NCBI GenBank assembly: GCA_037976565.1
Contig: CP137673.1
Coordinates: forward strand, 3,840,218 to 3,904,217
Origin: Mesocentrotus franciscanus
Taxonomy: Eukaryota > Echinodermata > Echinoidea > Camarodonta > Strongylocentrotidae
Length of the DNA stretch: 64,000 nt
Direction of reading: 5' to 3'
Shown: piece after piece, positions 1 to 13,800 of the stretch
How positions within the stretch are numbered: the first letter of the stretch is position 1
How the letters are laid out: each line of letters opens with the position of its first letter
The notes under the pieces: model-generated
Told to the model about the DNA's origin: nothing
Seen by the model: the letters and a program-made list of their open reading frames with translations, nothing else
Databases searched by the model: none
Translations under genes and position numbers: made by a program

Positions 1-429
1 AGTAGTATGTTCAAGAGGATTTTCGAAATAAGTAATCAAAGTTTTGTATGATAGTTCACAGATGTTAATATACCCATGTGTAAATTATGAAAGAGCTGGC
101 AAAATAGATAAAAGGGACTTAGTCAATTAATCTTATCCATTTCTTGTTTCAACAACTAGTGTCAGAGCGAAATCGTCATGCCATTTACCTACCTGAGAGT
201 GATATAGGTAAACTCGTAAATCATCAATATCTTTTCCTAAATCATTAAATCATGAACATTTTATATTCCTAAATCACTTGTATGTATCCCTATACCATAC
301 CCATCTTACCCTTGATCATGTACATGTACACATACCCTTATTGGCTGTCTGTTTCACATTGGTCTCTTTTCTAGAAGGTTTGGTGTATTTTTCAACTGAC
401 ACTATCGTACATTTAAGCTGTAAATATTC

Positions 430-675
430 AGACTTGCGTTCGAACCTGTATTCAAACCTGTATTTAGACATGTATATTTTGAATCTGCAGTCATATCTGC
501 ATTCACATTTGCATTCAAAATTGTATTCAAACCTTTGTTTCATCTCCATTCAGACATGCATTCAAAACATGCATTCAAACCTGCATTCACATCTTCATTC
601 AAACCTGCATTCACATCTCCATTCAGACATGCATTTACACTTGCATTCAGATTTGCATTCAAATCTGCATTTAAG
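430..675 (+). repeat. Degenerate 12-bp minisatellite
   Basis: A repeating pattern close to ATTCAAACCTGC / ATTCACATCTGC, with period 12 (higher-order 24). It creates spurious open frames rich in Leu-His-Ser. Intronic or upstream DNA of the delphilin-like gene. Confidence 0.75.
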
Positions 676-1745
676 AGGAATATAGTCGAGACTTCTTTTC
701 ATGGCCAAGGATAGGGCATTTCAAAAGAATGAAATAAATGTACATGAATAGAAATAAAAAAAATTCAAGAAATTTCAGTCTGACCTACATGTACATCACT
801 AAAATTATCCTCCAACCCTTGTCTGTCACAACTGGAAGCATTACAGTTCATCAGTCTAACGGTATATAATTGGTTCATATTTCATACACAGAGAAGTCAA
901 CTATATGAGGATCACGTTCATTTTTATCTCTACTGTTGGTAGTAGGCCTATGTTAAAACTAATACATGGATATTTCTGCTAATTTCTTCTAGACTGCATC
1001 ATTTTCATGCATGAAAAGTGTTTTATGGCATGTTCTTGGAAATGCTCTATATTTTAAACATTAGTTATTTTCATTTCCAGTCAGAGAGCATGCTTAGATT
1101 TCATCTTGTTCATTTTTATTTGAATTTCTTCACCCCCCCCCCCCATTTTCCTTCAAAAATCACTCAAAAGGGACCATCTACCAAAAGTGTTGTTTCTGTT
1201 CATGAAGATTAAATATTTAGGTGACTTATGGGTAGATTCATCAGTGCTCTGCTCTCTTTAATAAACATTGATGGGTAGTGAAATTAATACCTACCGGTAG
1301 TTGATTTTCAATTGTTTATGCTCTTTTATCTTTAACTACATGAACATGTATGTACATGAAGCTAAATGTATGTCGTTAGTTCTTACGATGTAATACAATG
1401 TAGGCTCGGACATGCCATTTCCATCAAATTACAACAATTTCAGAAGAAATCATTTCTTTGATAAAATTGTGTTAGGAAGATGTAATGTTATCCGCGTACA
1501 CTGCACTGTACATTTATAAGACGGAATACTAAATAATTTGATTAGCTTGGGAATCTATTTCATTGTACCTTTATATCTATACATGTACATGTTGTGTACA
1601 GTGTATGTTCTGTGGCATGGTATAATTCTTCTTGAAACTTCTTGCTTAATTACGGTAATCGATCTCAAATCCCACCTTCTATATTCAAATGCTATATAAC
1701 TGTAAGGTGTATACATCGGTGATTATTCCTCATGTTCAAGACCAT

Positions 1746-1904
1746 GGGTCCCGTTGCATAAAACTTATCATTGATGATAACTTTGCCATCAATGATACCT
1801 TCCATGGAATACTTGATTTTGATTGGCTGTTGAGCAATGTTACCACGGTAGTTACCATTGATGGCAGAGTTACCATTAATGGTAAGTTTTATGCAACAGG
1901 TCCC
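1746..1904. mobile_element. Fold-back MITE, GGGTCCCGTTGCATAAAAC family
   Basis: Ends are inverted: GGGTCCCGTTGCATAAAACTT on the left and GTTTTATGCAACAGGTCCC on the right, with inner ATTGATGGTA-type repeats. No coding capacity. A diverged relative lies at 11388-11501. Confidence 0.7.
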
Positions 1905-1905
1905 A

Positions 1906-2036
1906 GGGACCCGTCTTATAAAGAGTTACGATTAATCCAAATCAATCGTAAGTCCTCCAATCAATCACAAGTTTGCAGTCTCCTATCTCTTATGTACATA
2001 GTTGCGATTGATATCAACTCATTATAAGACGGGGCC
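1906..2036. mobile_element. Fold-back MITE, GGGxCCxGTCTTATAA family
   Basis: Inverted ends GGGACCCGTCTTATAAAGAG and TTATAAGACGGGGCCC, with internal GATTGATATCAA-like arms. It lies one base after the previous hairpin. A related copy lies at 17236-17341. Confidence 0.7.
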
Positions 2037-2624
2037 CTGGTGCACATTTTACTTGATTTAATACAAAACTTGTCCTGTAGTGGGTTATAATCAAAGTACA
2101 TTCTAGTGTATAAATGTACATATGTCCAAAGTGTATGGTGTTTGATATAATGTTGTAATAAGTACATTCGCATGTATTTCTTATTTTCTTTTCCAATAAG
2201 CCTATATGAACTTAGCTTTTAAATTGATTTACATGTACATGTACAATGTAACTGAAACCTGTTTGTGCAATTTTTTTTTTTAAATACTTAAATGTAGTAG
2301 CTGTTCTAAAGTGTAGGTCATGTGTTTCTCTTTGAGTTAGAACCTTGTTTAATTTGTTGATTTACACTGATTAATAGTAAAGAACACTTCATGTGTGCAA
2401 TCGTTTTTAGACTCCAACCACTGAAATACAGATAAATGTGACACTTCAATGTAAATGCAAATACATAAGCTCTTGTTTAAGTTATTTCAAGATTTCTTTC
2501 TTAAACTATATATTAACCGATAGTCTGCTTGAAATATCCCCCCTCCCCCGCTAACAAATTGCATGAAATTTTTCTTACTTACACCCTGCATTTCCCCCCC
2601 TCAATCTCTAACCTCACCCACCAG

Positions 2625-2846
2625 AATTTGACGAGGACGATGATCTGGTGCCGGATGAGCGCTTGTTTTACCCTCGCAACAGATCCTCTTCTCGGCAACA
2701 CCGCCCTCTAGGGGAACAGTTCAACACCTTTCACTCCCTCCCCTCTGGCCGTAGACGATCCGAGCTCTCTCAGGAGACTTTTTTATCTAATGCGGGGGGC
2801 TTTGAGCACAGGGAAATGGGTTCATTCGTGAGGAACCCATTGGCAG
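2625..2846 (+). CDS. GRID2IP: Delphilin-like exon A (linker; first exon visible)
   Basis: The acceptor CACCCACCAG precedes an acidic start (FDEDDDLVPDE), followed by a Ser/Arg-rich stretch. The exon starts in codon position 2 and ends one base into a codon at the donor CAG|GTTAGT. No domain is recognised. The final ~35 bases and the donor recur downstream in the intron (see the array at 2811-4030). Confidence 0.75.
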
Positions 2847-5800
2847 GTTAGTTGTATTTGTTTTCTTTAATATATGAAGGGTTTTAAGTATAAGTTTAGT
2901 AAATAAGAGTAAGTAAGAGGAACCGTTACCTGATAGAGTACATAAAAGTGATTATAGTTATCTTATGCAATAGGTTTTAAGTATAGAGGGAAATGGGTTA
3001 ATGGCAGGTTAGTTGTACTTGCGTTCTTATATGAAGGGTTTTGAGTACTGGTATAAGGTTAGTATTAGTAAGGGGAACCGTTACCTGATACAGTACATAT
3101 ACATGTAAGTGATTTTAGTTATCTTATGCAATATGTTTTTAAGTATAGAGGGAAGTGGGTTCTTTCATGAGGATCCCATTGGCACCTTTGTGGTATTTTT
3201 TTTTTTTTTCCCATGGGGTTTTAAAGATACTATATCCCATTTGCATGCCCAAAAAATGAAAAGGTTAAATTCCAACGGCATTTGAAAGACAATACTAATT
3301 TAGAACTTCCCTAAAAAGGAGGGGGCTTGAAAATGTTTTTAAGTGGGAAAATAATGACTATTAGTTGTCGAATCGACTTAGGAGCTATAGAGCCAGTAAG
3401 TAATAGTCTTGATTTTTCAGACCATTGTACCGAATGGTCGTACGTTTTGCTGCGCAAAGATTGAATCAGTTTAATTTTAGCCATTACAAGAAGTGGGTTA
3501 TTGATGTAGACAAATGCTCATGTACCCTTTACAGCTCATTTTATGTATGTTATTACCAAAGATGAAAAAAGACCAGTCAGTCACTCAATAGTGTCTGACA
3601 GTGAAGTCTAGCAAGTAAACGGGTTTTCTTGCATAATTTGAATATTTGGACACTGCTAACGTTTAAATTTCACAGATAGGACATACATGACATATTCATA
3701 ATTCCTGCAAAGTTCTACAGAATTTGATGTTGGCTGCAAAAGGGACATAGTATCTTTAAGTGATGGTACAAATTTAAGTAATAGATATGTTAGCCGAAAA
3801 TTAAGTGAGATTAGTTAGATGTATCTTATGCATAGGATTTTGTTTTTAAGAAAATGGGTTCATTCGTGATGAACCCATTGGCAGGTTAGTGATTTCAACA
3901 TTCTTATACAAGGAGTTTTTAATATGGGTATAGGGTTGATCCACTTATATTAAAGTAAGGGGGGCCTTTTAGTGATCTCTTTATCTCATGCAACAGCTTT
4001 TTTAGGGGAAGGAAATGGGCTCTCTGTGAGGTTTTGATTATATTAGGAGAGAAGGTTTTATTTTATCGGAAAACTGTTAGAAGTTTAGTGTTACAGTCTT
4101 TATTTCCTCAAATGCACATTGTTTGTGTCTATTATATACCTTGAAGGTAAGGGCACGGATATGTGTACATACATTAGATTTTGATATGTAGATTGAAGCA
4201 TTTTTATGTGCCGAATTTGCTTAATTTGGAGAATTTTTGTGAAATTACTAGTACAGCAATGATTGACATATAATGTATAATTTGTCTTATTGAGTACTTT
4301 TTGATAAACTCATTGAATATGGAGATGTTTTAGAATTGAATAGTTAGGTTATCATTATCCTGTTACCAAAGTGGAATATAATGTTTTAAAACTGAAGTAT
4401 ATGTTACTTTACCGTAGTTATATGTAATTACATTGATTTAAATAAAATTGACTTGGCCGTTTCTTTCATTTTGCTTGTCAACTGAGTTTAATACACAGTA
4501 TGTATTGCACTAATTGCATGCTGCTTTGCATTTCCCCATCACATTCCAAGTTATATTTTTCTTTTGCATTTCAAATTACATGTATGATTATTCATTTTCT
4601 GACATACATGTATGTGCATAATCATAGAAAAACAAGTGTGTATGAAGTTTGCATTCATCATATATAGTTTCAAATACTGTATCACTCATTTAATTATGCA
4701 CAGCCATGCAGTAGTGAATATGAATTCTCCTGGTTTTTCTTTGCCTCCATGGCAAAGTTTAGCATTTATTCATCATTTTTCATATCCAGTGTGACATGTT
4801 ATAAATGCAGTATTGTATAAGAATGGCACTTCTTATGTAAAGCACTATGATAACTTTGTATTCATGGCTCTATTGTAATTTGCACTGGCTTATTATACAG
4901 ATAATGACTGGTAGGGGGTTATATTTCATTTTTTCTATGATCACAAGGGAAAATATAACTCCCTCGCTGTCCAAAAAATGTGTATTTAAAACCCCCGTCC
5001 AGTTAATATTTGTTATTAGATAGCCTTGATTATAATTTGTTATAAAATTAAAGGCAATTGCATTCTCATGCCTTGTTTTTTAGATTTTCTCAAGCAGCTA
5101 GGCTTGCGCTTCAAATGTGTGAGTCTAAGACAATGCAAACAATGAAAACAATGGGTGCGCGTATGGTTGCCTGGATACGGTAAGACAAAAAATATACTCA
5201 TTGGACCTGTTGGTGAATTTAACCATTGAAAAACGACAGGGCTTGAAATATGCTAATGACAATCCTCACAATGGATATCATGTGACGAGCTCTAGACCAA
5301 TCACGCCTTTGTATCCGTAAGAGCTATCTAATATTTTGATTTATATACCTCACTTTAGAAATGTAGCCATCTGATTGGTCGAAATTGGAGTCGTGATTTC
5401 AAGCCATGCCCCACTCACAGGGAATATCCATAGCCCACAGGGAACATCTATTAATTTGTACCCTCATCCTCATCCTCCTGCGATCCCTGTTGGTTTACGT
5501 GTTAATTAACTTAGTTTGTGCGGAGCGCAGCATTCCATACATTTTTTTGTGCGATTAATTTGGTTGCTACAAACACAGCGCAGACGACCGCCGATCTCTC
5601 TGACTACATAAAGAAAAAAAATTGTAATTCAATCCAGAGTAGCAGTGTGATAGTTGTAAATGTACTGCATGTACATGTAGCTATCTCATTGCTGTTTGAA
5701 TATCACTACCTCTTTTTTTTTGGTAACCTGCACGTGACTCTTTATCATCCCTCTAGTTGTTGCTGACCTCGTGTCAGACGAAGAGGGTGCGGCCGCGTCC

Positions 5801-7801
5801 CTTCGCAGCAGCCAATCCCGATCAAAATCCGTGCCAAGGTCCTCCAGGTCAACCCAAGAAAATGGCCGCACTCCCAACGAGAGTGTCAACAACAACAATA
5901 ACTCACGAAACAACGGGAAATTCTCCCCGCCTATGTCTACGTCTGGCGGCTTCGCCTATTCCACTCCGCTGACTAGCCGGAGGGGGTCAGACGAGATAGG
6001 GAGCTTAGATGCTTACCAGGATGGCAGGCAGCGCTCCCACTCCAGAAATCGGCAGCATCATCACCAAGACAATAACTGGTCCTTTCCAGATGTCCAGGTA
6101 AAAGAGAACCTTTTGTTGGGAGGGGAAAGGGTAGGAGGAGAGCAAAGGGGCAAAAGGGGATTGGTGAGATCTGCGGAGGGGAGGGGAATTATTCAACTTT
6201 TAGAACAAAAATAAGTGCCTAATTGCATGTTTTTATGAGTCAAGGGCTATTCAAAGATTGCAGTTTCCAGTCTAATGATGCAAGATCCCAACCCAATGTA
6301 CTGTATACTTCACACATGCTGCAAGCTTTAATAATTGTACATGTACTGTTCGTGAATCCAAATATTATTTCAGTGCTAGGGAATTCAAAATTGGACTAGA
6401 GAGCATTTAAGATCTACCATTTTTTCTTAAAACCCTGCTGTTACTCAATTTACAGACTTTTATTCATATTCAGATTTGATGAGACAAAGCTTATCAGAGC
6501 TTCCATTCACACAATTGTTTTCTGGATTCAAACACAACATAGTTTATTCAGTGTTATCCATCTTCATTAATTCCTACTCACATTGTATGTTGTGAAAAAC
6601 TGAAAAACATTTAAATGATGTAACTGAAGGAAACGAAAGAAGCCATAACCAAATGTGAATCATTATTATGTATGAATTTCATTTTGTCATCACCAAAATG
6701 TATCCATGTTTTTATGCCTCCGCTACAACGTAGCCGGAGGCATTATGTTTTCTGGTTGTCCGTCCGTCCGTATATACGTACGTCCCGTTCTCGTGATCGC
6801 GTTATCTCAAGAACCAATTGATGGATTACCGCCAAACTCAGGTCATGTATGTATCTTGCAGAGCTAATGAACTGATTAGATTTTGGGGTCACGAGGTCAA
6901 AGGTCAAAGGTCACAGGGCTCATTATGTATGCAAAAATAGCTCGTGATCGCGTTATCTCAAGAACCGATTGATGGATTACCGCCAAACTTGGGTCATGTA
7001 TGTATCTTGCAGAGCTAATGAACTGATTAGATTTTGGGGTCACGAGGTCAAAGGTCACAGGGCTCATTATGTATGCAAAAATAGCTCGTGATCACTTTAT
7101 CTCAAGAACCGATTGATGGATTACCGCCAAACTTGGGTCATGTATGTATCTTGCAGAGCTAATGAACTGATTAGATTTTGGGGTCACGAGGTCAAAGGTC
7201 AAAGGTCACAGGGCTCATTATGTATGCAAAATAGCTTGTGATCACGTTATCTCAAGAACCGATTGATGGATTACCGCCAAACTTGGGTCATGTATGTATC
7301 TTGCAGAGTCAATGAACTGATTAGATTTGGAGGTCAAAGGTCACAGCGCTCATTATGTATCTCAAAATAGCTCGTGATCGCGTTATCATTAGAACCAACA
7401 GATGGATTACAATCAAACTTGAATTTTAAAAATTGCTTCCTTTTTGGTTTGTAAAATTGCTCTATGGCGGAGGCATCATTTTCGACTGCGCGCAGTTGAA
7501 GTTCCATCTAGTTTATCATATTTCTGTTCTTTATGAACTTTGTCTGAGCCTTTATTTTACATGTGAGCAAACCAAATATCCATTTTGAATGACATTGGAC
7601 AAATAAATACATTCAATGAATTGAATGAATGTTTCAAGTGCAATCATAATCACCTGAGTATTCATAATGTATTGTATTCCTGTCTATATTATTTTTATTT
7701 ATTTGTTGAGATCTGCTGCATTGGAAGGTTTAGTACTCCATATACAACCTTATATTAAAGGAAATGCATTTTTTTGTGTATTTGAATAAATGTGCAAGTT
7801 C

Positions 7802-7835
<34 letters not shown>

Positions 7836-10800
7836 CAATTTACATGAGATCTTCATTATCTACCTTTTTTGTGTTCCAGACATTACCGAATTCCAGTCCA
7901 GGTGAACGCAACCACTCCAACCGCAGTTCCATAAGCCACGCCTCCAGCCCGCCCCTCTCGGAGAAGAGCATCCAGGAGCGTATGGATGAGCTGATAAGAA
8001 GCACTCAAGAGAGTCAGCCACGCCCTGTCCCGCCCCCTGTTACGCCCCACCCCCAGGAAGAACACAATGGATCGCTGGAGTCTACCATGATCAATGGAGA
8101 TGATGAAGAAGGTTTGTGGATAGAGGGATAGATCGATGGATTGTGAAAGATTGATGTAAAGTGGAAAATTGTAATTGACTACATGAACAGTATGTAGATT
8201 AGATTTGTTGAGTCTAGTGTGATCAGTGAGTATAGCGTGGTCAGTGAGTATGATGCTACATGTACCACTCAAATAGAATTGTGGAATGAGGGATAAATAG
8301 AAGGATGGCAATATATCATAAGGGGAAAAAGTAGAAGGAAAATTTGAAGAAAAATGTACATAAAATTCATCCAAGATCAATAGTGCGAGGTGACACACAT
8401 TATAAAAGGGATAGATGGAGAGGTACACAAGAGAAAAAAGACAGAAAGGGGAACCGAATGAATAAGTGTCTACCATGATAAATGGGGATGATGAATAACT
8501 TGCAAAGGTTTGTGGGTAAAGCGATTATTGGATAAATGGATAGATGTATAGATAAAAAGATAACAGAAGATTGATTTATAGAGAAAAATAGAAGGAAATG
8601 TGAATTACATTCATTATATATTTGTAATGCTTATGCATTCATACTTATGCCATTTACATGTTTTTATTTTCAATCCCAATATTTACAACCTTTGTCTCTG
8701 TTGTTCATTGTCCATTGATTCATATTTTTCATATACTAAGGCTTTCTTTGACTAACAATAGTTAAAACAACAGTTCCTGTACCCAAAGAGACCTGCATCA
8801 TGTACATGTACTTGTACTTGCTTTAATAACTAACAGGTTTGCCATAATCAGCCTGAAGCTAAAAATACTCTGCATGACTAAACATTAAAATGTATTTCAT
8901 AAGCGGCTAAGTACACATGTAACTCATTTACTGTGAGATCAAAAGAAAATCTAGCTGTCATGTCAGATTTTTGGTGGAAATATGTATATTTTTAATCCCA
9001 GTATCTGATTACCTAAATTCATTGACTTTTTTTACCGTGGATTTTGAATAGTCCAAAACTGAAATATCCTCATAAGTTGTTATAAATAGCTGTATGATTG
9101 GATAGTTTGAAGATTCATACATGTATGTCTAAAGTGACAATATTAAACATAATGTAGCATGTTAATTTATGTGTACAAAAATTGAAGGTTAACATACTTG
9201 TTCAACTTCTGAAACTTTATCTGTTTAACCTGTCCAATACAAAGTTGAATAGAAGTCTTGAGTAAATCCATTGGCTGTGTAAGTTTCCGTCAAATGAGAA
9301 TTAAACTACCCCTGCTGATTAAGTGATACATTTTTTAAACTATTGAACACTCAAATTATAATAGCATGAAATGAAAGTTTCTTGCAACTGAAGTCTCATT
9401 ATATAAAATATTTGTAGTACTTTGTTAACTTTCCTTTTCTTTTTGCATGCAGTTGGCTCATTCTCACAGCAGAGCATGGAAGCCCGTTCCCCCATCTCCA
9501 TGGTACCCCCACCCCCACCACCCCCTCCCCCTGTCCCTCCTCCACCCCCTCCCATCCCAGGGGAGATGAATAACAACTGGTCGAGTGAAGCCAAGATGTC
9601 CGTCAAGAGACTCAATTGGGAGAAGTTGCAGGATACAGAGAACACCGTCTGGAGCGGGGTGAGTGGAGGTCTTATATTTCATCTAAAGAAATAAGGATAA
9701 TGTTAGAAATTTTAAAGTGGTACATGTACTACTATAGCACCATGTACTTTGATTGGTTACTTAAAAATGAAAAGGCGCTGTATAATAAAAATAATAATGA
9801 TATTGCATATTTCTATAGCGCACATATCCACCATGCTAGGGGCTCAAGGTGATCCAATAATACCCTGGCTCTGCTACGCTACCGATTTTGGTGCTCGCAT
9901 CATTCAAGAAATTCCTTCCAACCGGATGGAGAGTGGCAAATGTAGATTATTAAATGTCAAAGGATATTTGTGCCACAGCATTACATAACAACAGTTTAAA
10001 TGATCAGCTGCAGTCTCTGTCTCTCATGCTTTGTCTCTCCCTCTCCATTCCTGACCCTCTTCCTCTGTTCAAGTATGTCTCTGATTGACTCTTCATGTAT
10101 ATCTGTTGTTCTTTAATACACAGCTTGGTGATGAGGTTGGCTACTTTGATGATGTCATCAAGCATCTTGAGCTCGAGGAGAAGTTCAGTACAGTCAGCAA
10201 GGGCAAAGGTCAGAGTTCATTCACATTTTCATTCTTTATGGAACCATAACATTTATTTTTGGGAAGGAAGTGAAAATCAGAGATTTAAAGTCATGCTACG
10301 AATACAAATTTGTTAAAAAAATTATGAATGAACTCGTGTACATGTGTACCATCTGCTCATCCAGAAGAGCATTAACTCATATATTGTAACACAGAGTGAA
10401 CTTCCTTCTGGTTCTAAACAGATCTGTAGTGAGTTCTGATTCACAATGGCCGATTCATTGATAACATTAAAATGCTCCAGGTGCTACATTGACATTGATT
10501 TGTTTTTGTCCTCATCAAGTAACTGAGACTTTGTGCATTTTTCTCGAAAAATGAACAGAAGTCATTATGGGTTCTAATTTCATGATATTTTGATACATGT
10601 TGGTGTACATGTAGCCTACAGCTGTATCAATTTACCCAACTTATGTACTATCTATTGCATTATCAATGTTTTACATTAAGAGAAGTGCATTATGTGATAG
10701 GGATGACATATGCTCTGTTTTGTTGTAATGTAAATAATCAAATTGTATATTTAAAAAAAATCATAACTTGGTTCTTTCACAGATGGAAAACCTGGAAGAG

Positions 10801-13800
10801 GAGGAAAGCTAGGTCAGAATATGATATGATATGATTTGTTGTTTTCAGAGATGTTGCACTTCACAGATGTTGCCATCTTTCATTTTTCTTTTTAATAGCA
10901 TAATCGCTGTTTTGTCCTGTCACTGTGTTTATGATTCTGATTTTACATGTAGTTGTTTGAAAATGGCCACTGCAGGAATATCTTGATTTTCATTCATAAA
11001 TGCATTTCACCTCACTCTGTACTTGATGTTTGTAAACCATTCGCTGAAATGTTTTTTGCAGTCTTTAGTTTCATCACAAATATTTTTGTATGAAGTTGTA
11101 TTTTTTTGTATGGGAGTAACTCAGTGAGTTCATTCTTTTTTAAAACTTTGCTTCATAAGGCAGTGACATGATGGAGGTTAAAATGAATACTAAGATTTTT
11201 GTCCATCAATTTTTATTTGGGATGGGGAAGGGGTTAGGAGAAGGAGATATTACAGTTATACAGCTATATTTCCTATCAGCCGAATAAAGTAGTTTTGTTG
11301 AACAGTCTTCTATCGAAAGACCCTTTCATCCTTCATGTTTTATCACAGTGTATATCCCCCACCACTTTAAGCAATATATGTAGAGCTGGACCCCGTTGCA
11401 CAAAACTTACCATTGATGGTTACTTTGCCATCAATGGTCCAATGGATTTTGATTGATGTTGAGTGTTATTTGTTGCCATTGATAATGTAAGTGCACAGGT
11501 CTTGTGTTTGATTAGGGGTCTAAGCATTTTTAATGATGTGGTTTATGTGTTTGTGTGCAATTTGGGTTATTTCAGCTGAAAATTAGGCAGTTCATTGGCT
11601 TTTAGTTTGCTAAATGTGCTTATAAATGAGTTCACCCAAAGACAACAAAGTCCAGGGAACTGAAAATTAGGCTCTCACATTCTGATGTTGTCCCAAAGTA
11701 GCTGCTGCATAGGTTTGAAAAATGTCCATATTTATCAATCACAAATAATTAAATTTACATCTTTTTACATTTTCATGTCTTCATATTTTTTATATCACAT
11801 AAGTTATGTGTTTATAATAATGGCAGTATTAGTTGATTAATTCATTTTCCATCTTCACATCATTATAATAAATTATTTATCTGTTGTACACTGGATGCCA
11901 CATACATGTACATCTATGCAAAACACAGGCAGTGAATTAACTATCAGGGATTGTTGAAATTTGGAAGTAAAAGTAGATTAAAGTATCTGTGCGAGGGATT
12001 GAAACTGTATCTAAACTCAATAATTTTTGTATCATTGCAAAGGGGAGGATAAACTAACCCAAATTATCAACATTTTCCTTTCAGAAATTGTCATGGAATT
12101 AATTAATGATTCCACTATCAATACTGAACACACCTCCATGTCCTGCCAAGAACGTGACGTCACAATTGGGTCAATCGATTGCCGGCTAGGCTTTGCACAG
12201 CTGCACATCCATTGTTTAGACATTGCAAAACATACAAATATCATTCATCATAATGTCCGATCTTGAGGAGGAAGTCCTTCTTGATTTAGACATCGAAATG
12301 CATTAGTCATTCTTACATTATACAAATGGCATAATAGGCAATTTTAAAGTTTAATTACCTGACTTCAAGAGCATGTTGGTCAACTTTCACTATAAAGTCT
12401 ATCCAACCTTGCACGTGTAAACTCTGTGTATGTGTGCTTCTTGCTAGCGCTCCGGCTCCCTGACCAGATTGTGACGTCATGCCAGGATTTGAAGTTCTGA
12501 GAAGGGTCTTAGAAAATGCTTATTGAAGTGTTCAATTGACATTTACACAAGTTTAAAGCAAACAATTCGTGTTCTCAATGATATAAGCTTTCCTTGCATG
12601 TATAATTTGCCCATTTTGTGATTTTTCTTCACACAGCTACTTTAGTCTTAGAAAATGCTTATTGAAGTGTTCAATTGACATTTACACAAGTTTAAAGCAA
12701 ACAATTCGTGTTCTCAATGATATAAGCTTTCCTTGCATGTATAATTTGCCCATTTTGTGATTTTTCTTCACACAGCTACTTTAGCAATGCTCATATTTTT
12801 TAAATATTTTCTTTGGGGTGTACCACATTTATGTAATTATTTGTTTAGCTTTTTTTAATTCAATTCGTATTTATTTCATTTCCAACAGAAAGATAAACAA
12901 AGGCATTACAGATATTATTACAGAAAGTAAATCTTGATAGGTATACAAATACACTGTATGAACATAATAACATTATTACAAGAAATTCTTTAATTTCTGA
13001 GGAAATGGGGGGATCCACTAAAAAGCAGTGCTTGTAGTTTGTGGATCCCCAAAGTGGATCCCCTCAAAAGTGCAACAAGATCAATGTACAATGTTTCTCA
13101 AAAAAAAAATAGAGCTGTGACTTTATGTTTGCATTTTGCTACAATTAGGCTTTAATTCTCTGATTTACATGTATGAACTACGGTAGTATTCTCTCCTAAC
13201 AAAAGGGGAACAATGTTTCAGCTTGAATATGAATTATATATTTATGTTCAACTTGGTGCATGATTTTTCAGGAGCGTATCCTTCATTTGGTATTAAGACC
13301 TTTGGAACATCTTATGAAAGTGACTTTATTTGAATTATAATTTTGTGTGAAGCTAGAAGGAATAAGTGGAAAAGAGGATCAAAATATTACTTCCAGGAAC
13401 ATGCATACCTAGTGGCTCTATAATTTCTTCTTTTTTAAACTACAGCTTAATACTTGCCTCTCAATTTTTTTAATGAATTTACTCTTCAATGTGATAAATT
13501 TGCTAGTGCATGTTTAATTATTTGAGATTAAGAGATACATTTATACAAGTAGAAATAATTTCAATTCACCAAGATTTAGCTAGATCACTAAAATTAAAGC
13601 AATATCCACCTGTCAATAAACTGTTGTCAAAAACTAAAATCTGAAAATTAGGGGGGGGGGGAATGCTCCTGCTGTCATATGGCAATGCACTGTCATCTTT
13701 AGTTTATTTATGACACTTTAGGGCAAATTGTTTCCTTTTAAAATTAATTATCAATCTGTGTGTGAATTCAACTGGGCAACAACAAATATTTTGTGATTGT

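Larger units (their letters stand above)
1..2624. other. Intron-like DNA left of the first visible exon
   Basis: Apart from the minisatellite at 430-675 and two fold-back elements at 1746-2036, I see no exon with convincing coding character. Short ACATGTACATGT runs recur. It is probably an intron of the delphilin-like gene whose PDZ exons lie further left. Confidence 0.5.

Noticed and set aside
278..685. 135-codon frame rich in Leu-His-Ser
   Set aside because: Product of the 12-bp minisatellite; no splice or homology support.
6714..7476. CRISPR-like array of regular repeats
   Set aside because: Units of 136-151 bp without repeat/spacer alternation, in eukaryotic intron DNA.
7883..8476. 197-codon minus-strand frame
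   Set aside because: Overlaps the well-supported plus-strand formin exon C and continues into intron; no conserved motif.
9340..9645. Gly-rich minus-strand frame
   Set aside because: Antisense shadow of the FH1 polyproline codons.
12027..12266. Overlapping plus and minus frames near a TGACGTCA site
   Set aside because: Neither has conserved residues nor splice signals; the region is intronic in the formin gene.
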